From: JBNJGT01 sp964473285
GTDB lineage: Archaea > Nanobdellota > Nanobdellia > Woesearchaeales > JACJVW01
DNA length: 7,548 bases
Reading direction: 5' to 3'
Assembly: GCA_964473285.1 (NCBI GenBank)
Contig: CAYYOI010000062.1
Location: 1-7,548 of the forward strand
The notes under the pieces were generated by a model. That model did not search any database, was not told the DNA's origin, and saw only the letters and a list, made by a program, of their open reading frames with translations. Position 1 is the stretch's first letter; each line of letters starts with the position of its first letter. The translations under genes and the position numbers were made by a program. Positions 1-4,739 of this stretch are shown in pieces.

Positions 1-62
1 ATGGTATCCTACTATTTTGATATATATTTTCTACTATTTTTTAGAAAAACTCAAATTTATCA

Positions 63-92
63 AAAAGTTTTTAAAGGAAAAGTTTTTAAAGG
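63..92. repeat. Perfect tandem 15-bp duplication upstream of small gene
   Basis: The unit AAAAGTTTTTAAAGG occurs twice back to back (63-77 and 78-92). Each copy contains a TTTTTAAAG stretch resembling an archaeal TATA box. The second copy lies about 37-45 nt upstream of the ATG at 129, a reasonable distance for a promoter with a short leader, so the duplication may give two start sites or may be a replication-slippage product. Function is inference; the repeat is read directly. Confidence 0.75.
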
Positions 93-116
93 ACATATAG
101 CAGTAATATTAAGATT

Positions 117-121
117 GAGGG
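117..121 (+). promoter_or_regulatory. Ribosome binding site of the 56-aa small gene
   Basis: GAGGG followed by ATGA sits 7 nt before the ATG at 129 and partly matches the archaeal Shine-Dalgarno consensus GGAGGTGA. It supports the small ORF downstream as a translated gene and fixes its start. Confidence 0.6.
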
Positions 122-128
122 ATGAATA

Positions 129-299
129 ATGGGTAATAAAGAAAAATGTAAGGAAATCATGCGAAAACTGTTTGGTGATGCTTCTGCAGCCCAGGTAGAT
201 TCAATGACAGAGGAAAACTGCGTGGAAGAATGTAAAAAGAAAATATCTGATTTCCTTGGTCAATCCATCGCTGAGCGAGAACTGGCAGGCCTTTTATAG
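129..299 (+). CDS. Small Cys-containing hypothetical protein (56 aa)
   Basis: An ATG-to-TAG frame of 56 residues with a good Shine-Dalgarno site (117-121). The protein starts MGNKEKCKEIMRKLFG and has three cysteines (Cys7, Cys31, Cys35). The last two lie in a CVEEC motif followed by a lysine run. It is predicted mostly helical and soluble, with no signal peptide or membrane segment, rich in Lys and Glu. The cysteine arrangement could bind a metal or form a disulfide, but it is too sparse to name a fold. Its last 6 bp overlap the end of the convergent small gene on the other strand. I do not recognise the family. The ribosome site, protein-like composition and absence of a competing frame make it a probable real gene. 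Confidence 0.68.
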   Translation: MGNKEKCKEIMRKLFGDASAAQVDSMTEENCVEECKKKISDFLGQSIAERELAGLL

Positions 300-473
300 C
301 TCTTCCTGAACTTCCTTTTTATCATCAAGCACTGCTTGATAATACTCTATCGGTCTAATATGTGTTATTGTTGTCCTGTTTATAACGTATTTTCCGTCTT
401 TACTTTTTTCTACCTTTGTCTCTATGTATGGCATCTTTTTTATCTGTTCTTCTCGTTTGTTGGTCAATCCCAT
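294..473 (-). CDS. Small charged hypothetical protein (59 aa)
   Basis: A minus-strand frame of 59 residues starting MGLTNKREEQIKKMPYIETK and ending EVQEEL. The start at 473 is supported by a strong AGGTGAT ribosome site (477-483), the best Shine-Dalgarno match in the window. The centre (residues 20-42: KVEKSKDGKYVINRTTI, then THIRP) alternates in a way that suggests a beta-hairpin, flanked by a basic N-terminal helix and an acidic C-terminal helix. There is no cysteine, signal peptide or membrane segment. A perfect 17-bp palindrome overlaps the ribosome site, hinting at control by a dimeric regulator or autoregulation. It converges with the 56-aa gene and overlaps it by 6 bp. I do not recognise the family. 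Confidence 0.72.
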   Translation of the reverse strand: MGLTNKREEQIKKMPYIETKVEKSKDGKYVINRTTITHIRPIEYYQAVLDDKKEVQEEL

Positions 474-476
474 TTT

Positions 477-483
477 ATCACCT
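477..483 (-). promoter_or_regulatory. Ribosome binding site of the 59-aa minus-strand gene
   Basis: Read on the minus strand, AGGTGAT lies 3 nt before the ATG at 473. It is a full match to the core complementary to the 16S 3' end (AUCACCU). It fixes the start codon and overlaps the first bases of the 481-497 palindrome. Confidence 0.75.
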
Positions 484-497
484 GAATCTGATTCAGG
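481..497. promoter_or_regulatory. Perfect 17-bp palindrome, candidate operator
   Basis: CCTGAATCTGATTCAGG is two perfect 8-bp arms around a single central T. It sits 8-24 bp upstream of the 59-aa gene and overlaps its ribosome site. A weak TATA-like element for that gene (TTTTAAGC on the minus strand, 504-511) lies just beyond, so the palindrome would fall between TATA box and start codon, where archaeal repressors commonly bind. The sequence is certain; the operator role is inference. As RNA it could form only a 5-bp stem with a 7-nt loop, so a DNA site is more likely than a terminator. Confidence 0.55.
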
Positions 498-547
498 CCT
501 TTTGCTTAAAATGGATTTCTTATGTTTATTAGGAAATATTTCAATAG

Positions 548-557
548 CTTTATAAGA
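548..557 (+). promoter_or_regulatory. Upstream TATA-like box before the surface-protein gene
   Basis: CTTTATAAGA resembles the archaeal TATA box and is followed by AACTCC, a pattern partly repeated at the downstream box (625-634). It is about 145 bp before the surface-protein ATG. It could be a second promoter for that gene or, read on the other strand as TTATAAAG, a distal promoter for the 59-aa gene. Assignment is uncertain. Confidence 0.3.
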
Positions 558-616
558 ACTCCTTTATTTACCATAACCCAGGGTATACATTTATCGATGT
601 AAAACAAACATGGACA

Positions 617-634
617 AGCAAAAATTTTATAAAG
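617..634 (+). promoter_or_regulatory. Likely promoter of the surface-protein gene (BRE plus TATA box)
   Basis: TTTTATAAAG (625-634) is a near-consensus archaeal TATA box preceded by the A-rich stretch AGCAAAAA, consistent with a TFB recognition element. The expected transcription start is about 655-658, giving a leader of about 40 nt that contains the ribosome site at 686-690. Confidence 0.6.
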
Positions 635-685
635 AACACCTCTCCTACAATCCTAATATACACTCATGAATAAATGAATAATATC

Positions 686-690
686 GAGGT
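686..690 (+). promoter_or_regulatory. Ribosome binding site that decides the surface-protein start
   Basis: GAGGT lies 7 nt before the ATG at 698. An in-frame ATG at 674 lies upstream of this site and has no comparable ribosome site. Starting at 698 also gives a clean signal peptide, so 698 is preferred. Confidence 0.65.
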
Positions 691-697
691 CAATACC

Positions 698-2269
698 ATG
701 AAAGCTTTAAAGAATAAAAAAATAGTAAGTGTTTTACTTACCATGTCAGTTATTATGATTCTACTCTTGACAGGTCCTGCATCAGCAGTCCGGTTGGGCT
801 TGAATTTTGATTCTGGTGACAATCCAGAGATAACCAAAGGAGAGACTTTAGGTTTTACTGTATCTGCTGATCTTGAAAAGATCAATGAAAAGGACGAACT
901 GATCAATGAAAACAGTGCCTTTATAGTGGAGATAAGTAAAAACGGAGAGTCTGTGGCAGCATGTTCCTTTGATCTGCAAGGAAATAGGGGTGAGTGCAAC
1001 TCTTCAGAATTTCCAACTATTGTAGCAAATAACAATGCAGAATATATTGATGATGGCGACTATTATCTTTATGGTTATGGTTTCGGCTACGGTTATGGGC
1101 TGGATAATTCCTCACGTTATCAATACCTGAATGATACTTATTCAGATGAATATGGCTCAGGTGCAGGTTATGGTTACATGCCTAGATACGACTACACTAC
1201 TGAACCTTATGGAGAGTTGAGCTATGATCTTTCCTGGAAGACCAGTACAACTGGAAGTTATGAGATGACTGTTCTCATGCAAACACCAACAGGAACAAAT
1301 AATGTAACAAATAAGACTGATTTTTTCGTGTTCGAATTAGAAGAATCAAAATCCTTCACAGTGGCATCTTCAGATGACCCAGATGACCCAGATGACACAC
1401 CTGATTCACCTTCCCCAGGCGGCCCAGGTGAAATTCCACCTACAGATGATACGGAAGAGAATGCTACTGTTCCAGCATACCAAAACATTCTTGACAATGT
1501 GATTGCTAATAAGAATGTTCCTGAAGACGTTAAAGAAAAACTTACCACAATCGCTGAAAAGCTGAAAAATATCCTTCCAAAGGGACAAACAGATGTTTTT
1601 GTAGGAGATGAAATAAAGAATCTTGGAAACATCATGCAGCTTCAGGAGATGATGGGTACTGATGACATAGAATCAGTAATGGTAAATGAACTTGACAGAG
1701 AGGATAGGTCTCTTGGGGATATGCCTGAAGAGATAAAAGAATCAGTTCTCCAAAAACTTAAGGAGAAAGGAAACAACAAGTTCCTGTTCGACAGGTCTGA
1801 TGTGAAGAAAAAGACCAAGGTTACAACTGTAACCACAAATGATGGCGAGACCAAGTCACTGGTTGATGTAACCTATGAAGTTTCAACAGGCGATCATGTC
1901 GTAGAAGTACCAAAAACCCTTGCAGCAACCGCAAGCGAAATACAGGGAGTATTTGAGGTAATAGAAGAAGATCCTATCCTCTTGTTCGAAGGTACTGAGA
2001 CAATTGAGATGGGCTTTGCAACAGATGTTGATAAGGTCGAGGCACTTGATAGTGAGGCAGACAATGTAAGGATTGCAAGCCTTGAAGAAGACCAACCTGT
2101 AGAGGCAATATCAACCCCTGATGAAGGAAATCAGACAGTTCCTCCGACGGATGACACAGGATTCGGAGTGCTTGTTGGTGTTTTGTTGCTCATCGTGATT
2201 ATCGGTGCAGTTGCAGTGGTTGTCTACTCTAGAACAAGAGGCAACAAGCCTGATTTTGAAGTCAAATAA
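698..2269 (+). CDS. Secreted, C-terminally membrane-anchored surface protein (523 aa), Tyr/Gly-rich
   Basis: Probably exported and held at the outer face of the cell membrane. Residues 1-30 form a signal peptide: a basic MKALKNKK start, a hydrophobic core, and an ASA cleavage site before VRLGLNF. Residues 31-220 look like a beta-rich extracellular domain interrupted by a Tyr/Gly-rich stretch (about 122-178, YGYGFGYGYG type), with two close cysteines that could form a disulfide. A linker of DDPDDPDDT plus Pro-rich sequence follows (226-255). Then comes a charged, largely helical region, and a segment (about 402-432) with VPKTLAATASEIQG and FEVIEEDPI, reminiscent of juxtamembrane domains in other archaeal surface proteins. 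A PPTDDT motif recurs before the transmembrane helix (about 489-510), which ends in a basic SRTRGNK tail. Seven N-x-S/T sequons suggest glycosylation. The ligand or partner is unknown and I cannot name the family. Confidence 0.85.
   Translation: MKALKNKKIVSVLLTMSVIMILLLTGPASAVRLGLNFDSGDNPEITKGETLGFTVSADLEKINEKDELINENSAFIVEISKNGESVAACSFDLQGNRGECNSSEFPTIVANNNAEYIDDGDYYLYGYGFGYGYGLDNSSRYQYLNDTYSDEYGSGAGYGYMPRYDYTTEPYGELSYDLSWKTSTTGSYEMTVLMQTPTGTNNVTNKTDFFVFELEESKSFTVASSDDPDDPDDTPDSPSPGGPGEIPPTDDTEENATVPAYQNILDNVIANKNVPEDVKEKLTTIAEKLKNILPKGQTDVFVGDEIKNLGNIMQLQEMMGTDDIESVMVNELDREDRSLGDMPEEIKESVLQKLKEKGNNKFLFDRSDVKKKTKVTTVTTNDGETKSLVDVTYEVSTGDHVVEVPKTLAATASEIQGVFEVIEEDPILLFEGTETIEMGFATDVDKVEALDSEADNVRIASLEEDQPVEAISTPDEGNQTVPPTDDTGFGVLVGVLLLIVIIGAVAVVVYSRTRGNKPDFEVK
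1371..1397 (+). repeat. In-frame 9-bp tandem repeat encoding an Asp-Asp-Pro linker
   Basis: CAGATGACC occurs twice, followed by a third copy ending in A, giving three 9-bp units that encode DDPDDPDDT. It marks the junction between the Tyr/Gly-rich outer domain and the Pro-rich linker. It is prone to slippage in whole codons and could vary in length between strains without breaking the frame. Confidence 0.8.
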
Positions 2270-2334
2270 ATATTTTCTATTTCTTATTTTATATTTGATA
2301 AACTCTTATTAAGGTTAACTGATCTGCTTTTCTC
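2270..2334 (+). promoter_or_regulatory. T-rich terminator-like stretch and promoter between surface protein and tdk
   Basis: Directly after the TAA at 2269 the plus strand is T-rich (TATTTTCTATTTCTTATTTTA), typical of archaeal intrinsic termination. The same stretch holds TTTTATATTTG (2287-2297), a TATA-like box about 40 nt before the tdk ATG, predicting a leader of roughly 15-18 nt. No convincing Shine-Dalgarno site lies near the ATG at 2335. Confidence 0.4.
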
Positions 2335-2886
2335 ATGCACTTTAGACCTGGTAAGTTGGAGATCTATTTTGGTCCCATGAAAAGCGGAAAGACAAAAGCT
2401 CTCATGGACAGGCTGGATAAGATAAGTTTTACAGAATATAAGACTCTTGTTGCAAGGCCAGCATGTGACACACGAACGATAAGGACTATTGAGTCAAAAC
2501 CAATAACAAATCCTTACGACCTGCTTAAAGAAAAATATGATATAATAGCAATAGATGAGGTGCAATTATTCTCCTCAGAAATTGTAGACGTAATAAATCA
2601 ACTTATCAATAAAGGTACCAATGTCCTTGTTGCAGGCCTGAATCTTGATTTTCGCGGAGAACCTTTTGGTCCCATGCCTTTCCTTTTGGCTTATGCTCAT
2701 CGTTTCTACCCGATGACTGCTGTTTGTGACATACCTGGATGCAATGAGCCAGCAACACATACACAAAGGCTAATCGATGGAAATCCTGCACCATATGATG
2801 CTCCTCTCATTTCTATTGAAGGAGAAAAAAACACTGAAACCTATGAAGCCCGTTGCCTGCATCATCATCAAGTCCGCAATGTTTAA
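2335..2886 (+). CDS. tdk: Thymidine kinase, type II (TK1 family)
   Basis: Phosphorylates thymidine with ATP to dTMP in the cytosol (pyrimidine salvage). The P-loop is at residues 13-20 (GPMKSGKT). The Walker B/catalytic motif is IDEVQLF with Asp74, Glu75 (the expected catalytic base of the family) and Gln77. AGLNLDFRGEPFGP at 100-113 is the typical TK1 core. The C-terminal zinc-held lasso has Cys131, Cys136, the TQRL motif, YEARC (Cys174) and His177. At 183 residues the length is normal. The first Cys pair is spaced C-x4-C rather than the usual C-x2-C. The ATG at 2335 is the only usable start, because an in-frame stop lies 13 nt upstream. It ends 26 bp before cbf5 on the same strand and may be co-transcribed with it. 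Confidence 0.95.
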   Translation: MHFRPGKLEIYFGPMKSGKTKALMDRLDKISFTEYKTLVARPACDTRTIRTIESKPITNPYDLLKEKYDIIAIDEVQLFSSEIVDVINQLINKGTNVLVAGLNLDFRGEPFGPMPFLLAYAHRFYPMTAVCDIPGCNEPATHTQRLIDGNPAPYDAPLISIEGEKNTETYEARCLHHHQVRNV

Positions 2887-2912
2887 AAAAGGACCAGTAT
2901 CCACAAAATTAT

Positions 2913-3902
2913 ATGGATACTCGCATGCCTTACGAAAGAATAACAAGGGAATTGTTTGAGCGTAAAGTGGCAAAGACTGACCCTAAATACGGTTCAGACC
3001 CTTACGCCCGGGATCTTGAGACACACCAGAAATTTGGAATAGTATGCATAAATAAGCCAAAAGGTCCGACCTCCCATCAGGTCTCAGCCTATACACGCCA
3101 GATTCTCTCCCTCACAAAAACAGGTCATTCAGGCACCCTCGACCCAAAAGTCACAGGTGTCCTTCCTGTCGCTCTTGGTCGGGCAACCCGTATTGTCCAG
3201 ACCCTTCTTCCTGCAGGAAAAGAATATGTATGCCTTATGCATCTACATAAGGAGGCAAAAGATGAGAAAATCAGATCAGCAATGGAATCTTTTGTCGGAA
3301 AGATAAGACAACTCCCTCCTATCAAGAGTTCAGTCAAAAGGCAATGGCGGTATCGAAAGATCTATTACATCAAGATCCTTGACATCCAGGAAAAGGATGT
3401 ATTATTTCGTGTAGGTTGCCAGGCAGGAACCTACATAAGAAAGCTTTGCACCGATATAGGTGACAAGATAGGCACATCAGCACACATGGCAGAACTTATC
3501 AGGACAAAAGCAGGCCCATTCACTGAAGATGAGATGTATTCCCTTCAGGAACTTCGTGATGCTGTTGAATACGCAAAAGAAGGTAATGAGAAATTCCTTC
3601 GTGCCTGTATCAAACCAATCGAATATGCGGTGACCCATCTTCCGAAGGTATGGGTCCTTGATTCCACAATTGAGCCCTTGTGTCATGGTACAAACCTTGC
3701 AACCCCTGGTATTGCAAGCGTTGAATCAGATATCCAACTTGAAGATACGGTAGCAATAATGTCTCTCAAAAACGAGCTTGTAGCAATTGGTTCAGCATCA
3801 ATGATCTCAAAAGATATGGTCCGTACAGAGAAAGGCATTGCAATCCAGACACACAAAGTGTTCATGGAACCTGGCACCTATCCCCGGCTTACTGGCTTAT
3901 AA
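2913..3902 (+). CDS. cbf5: Archaeal tRNA/rRNA pseudouridine synthase Cbf5 (TruB family, PUA domain)
   Basis: Catalytic subunit of the box H/ACA ribonucleoprotein (with Nop10, Gar1 and L7Ae), converting guide-selected rRNA uridines to pseudouridine; archaeal Cbf5 can also modify tRNA position 55. Visible motifs: the family N-terminal segment with TDPKYGSDPYARDL; KPKGPTSHQV; the catalytic loop HSGTLDPKVTGVLPV with Asp77; Lys103-Glu104-Tyr105; PPIKSSVKR with RKIYY; AGTYIRKLCTDIG at 171-183; and a PUA domain from about 242 ending GTYPRL. The length, 329 residues, is normal. ATG 2913 is chosen as the first ATG; ATG 2925 (MPYERITREL) is equally possible because neither has a good ribosome site. A TTG at 2853 would extend the frame into tdk but adds residues unlike the family. 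Confidence 0.94.
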   Translation: MDTRMPYERITRELFERKVAKTDPKYGSDPYARDLETHQKFGIVCINKPKGPTSHQVSAYTRQILSLTKTGHSGTLDPKVTGVLPVALGRATRIVQTLLPAGKEYVCLMHLHKEAKDEKIRSAMESFVGKIRQLPPIKSSVKRQWRYRKIYYIKILDIQEKDVLFRVGCQAGTYIRKLCTDIGDKIGTSAHMAELIRTKAGPFTEDEMYSLQELRDAVEYAKEGNEKFLRACIKPIEYAVTHLPKVWVLDSTIEPLCHGTNLATPGIASVESDIQLEDTVAIMSLKNELVAIGSASMISKDMVRTEKGIAIQTHKVFMEPGTYPRLTGL

Positions 3903-3930
3903 TCTTTCTATTTTTGCATATATTGTTGTA

Positions 3931-4035
3931 TTATAAAAGCCCATATGACACATTTTTTGGTATCGAAACATCAATCTGCACTTGTTCTGTTTCACCTGCT
4001 CCAAGTAAAAAATTTGAAGGTGTAATTCTTATGGG
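3931..4035 (-). pseudogene. 3' remnant of a secreted-protein gene, cut by the IS
   Basis: Reading leftward from the IS edge, an open frame of 34 codons gives ITPSNFLLGAGETEQVQIDV, then SIPKNVSYGLL and a TAA. The pattern 'TPSxFxLxAGExxxVxxxVxIPxNxxxG' is that of C-terminal Ig-like/COG1470-type beta domains in archaeal surface proteins. No start lies in the native part; the frame runs into the IS terminal repeat, where a fortuitous ATG at 4080 would give a chimeric 49-codon ORF. The upstream part of the gene is missing from the window. It ends 28 bp from the cbf5 stop on the opposite strand. The family link is pattern recognition, not a search. Confidence 0.6.
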
Positions 4036-4050
4036 ACCCAAGTTTGACAG
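4036..4050 (+). repeat. Left terminal inverted repeat of the IS remnant
   Basis: ACCCAAGTTTGACAG is the exact reverse complement of 4725-4739. Identity stops on the inner side after base 15. It marks the end of the broken gene on the left. Confidence 0.88.
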
Positions 4051-4120
4051 TTTTCTAACTATTTTGTGCAGGAGTTCCATTTGACAGTTTATGATTTTTG
4101 GCCTTTTCTTTTCTCAAAAA

Positions 4121-4720
4121 TCAGGTTTTAGTCCAATTTTTGAGACAAATTAGTTGATTTATGGGGTCAAAATTAGAGTAAATTCTTCTTTGTCCTCTGG
4201 ATTTTGTTTTTTCTACCGTAACTGTCAAATTCGATAACCTAATTTTTATGAATTTTGTTGAATCATTCTTCAGTTGTGGCTCTTCATATCGTATTAACGA
4301 TATGATCAAATGAGCAAGATATCCGATGAGTAAAGCTGCATAAATGCTGCTGTCAGACCATGCACGGACTGGTTTGATATCTATCTCATTTTTGAGTGAG
4401 TGCATGATCTTCTCGACACTGTCTTTTTCTCTGTAGAGAAAAAGGGCATTTTCAAGTGTCAAATTCTCACTTGATGTGAGACAAAAAAATCCTTCACGGC
4501 CAGTGATTGATGCTTTTTTCACAATGTTAAAGGCTTCTTGTTCCGAGAGACTTCGCAATTTTGTTTGATACTCTATTGTCGCGTTTACAAGCACATTATT
4601 TACTCGATAACGCTTTGGCAAAGCTTTACCTCTACGACTAGCTTTCTCAATCTCCTTAGCTTCCTTGAGTTGGCGCTCTGCTTTTCGCAGAGCAGAAGCA
4701 ATCTGCTCTTGCTTTAATTT
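4121..4720 (-). pseudogene. C-terminal fragment of IS4/IS1634-type transposase
   Basis: About 199 codons are open from just after an in-frame stop (TAA, 4721-4723) to TGA at 4121. Counting from a possible TTG at 4621, the IS4-type signature Y-x2-K-x3-E-x6-K is present as Tyr63, Lys66, Glu70 and Lys77 (YREKDSVEKIMHSLK). Glu70 would be the third residue of the DDE triad, followed by the usual hydrophobic helix IYAALLIGYLAHLI. The region with the two catalytic Asp residues is absent; family transposases are around 450-550 residues, so more than half is gone. Upstream codons (KLKQEQIASALRKAERQLKE) are a charged coiled-coil-like stretch continuous with the frame. There is no start codon with a ribosome site. 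Inactive as transposase. Confidence 0.85.
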
Positions 4721-4724
4721 TTAT

Positions 4725-4739
4725 CTGTCAAACTTGGGT
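4725..4739 (-). repeat. Right terminal inverted repeat of the IS remnant
   Basis: CTGTCAAACTTGGGT is the exact complement of the left repeat. The coding frame of the lectin-like remnant resumes at the very next base (4740), so the element edge is sharp. Confidence 0.88.

Larger units (their letters stand above)
4036..4739. mobile_element. 704-bp deletion derivative of an IS4/IS1634-type insertion sequence
   Basis: Bounded by perfect 15-bp inverted repeats ACCCAAGTTTGACAG (left) and its complement (right), with a truncated transposase on the minus strand between them. The element keeps both ends but has lost the transposase start and the N-terminal part carrying the first two catalytic Asp residues. 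The missing block lies next to the right repeat, around 4720-4724. It cannot move on its own but could be mobilised by a full-length relative. The 5-6 bp immediately outside the repeats (left TATGGG, right AATATA) do not match, so no target duplication is visible. Confidence 0.85.

Noticed and set aside
674..697. Upstream ATG extending the surface protein by 8 residues
   Set aside because: The GAGGT ribosome site lies downstream of this ATG and 7 nt before the ATG at 698, which also gives a normal signal peptide.
1258..1635. 125-codon frame antisense to the surface-protein gene
   Set aside because: Shadow of a well-supported gene, with a Ser/Pro/Phe-rich composition typical of antisense frames and no ribosome site considered convincing.
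2367..2676. 13-bp direct repeat TTTTGGTCCCATG within tdk
   Set aside because: Both copies encode FGPM as part of conserved kinase motifs; similarity follows from the protein sequence rather than a DNA element.
2853..2912. TTG start that would extend cbf5 by 20 residues into tdk
   Set aside because: The added residues (MPASSSSPQCLKK type) do not resemble Cbf5 N-termini, and the overlap with tdk is better explained by chance openness of that frame.
4675..4693. Hairpin GCTCTGC-TTTTC-GCAGAGC in the transposase remnant
   Set aside because: It falls inside coding sequence (ALRKAER) with no T-run after it and no link to a gene end; likely incidental.
4665..4739. ATG start giving the lectin-like remnant an N-terminal extension
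   Set aside because: This part lies in the IS, antisense to transposase sequence and through the terminal repeat; it is a chimeric read-through, not the native N-terminus.
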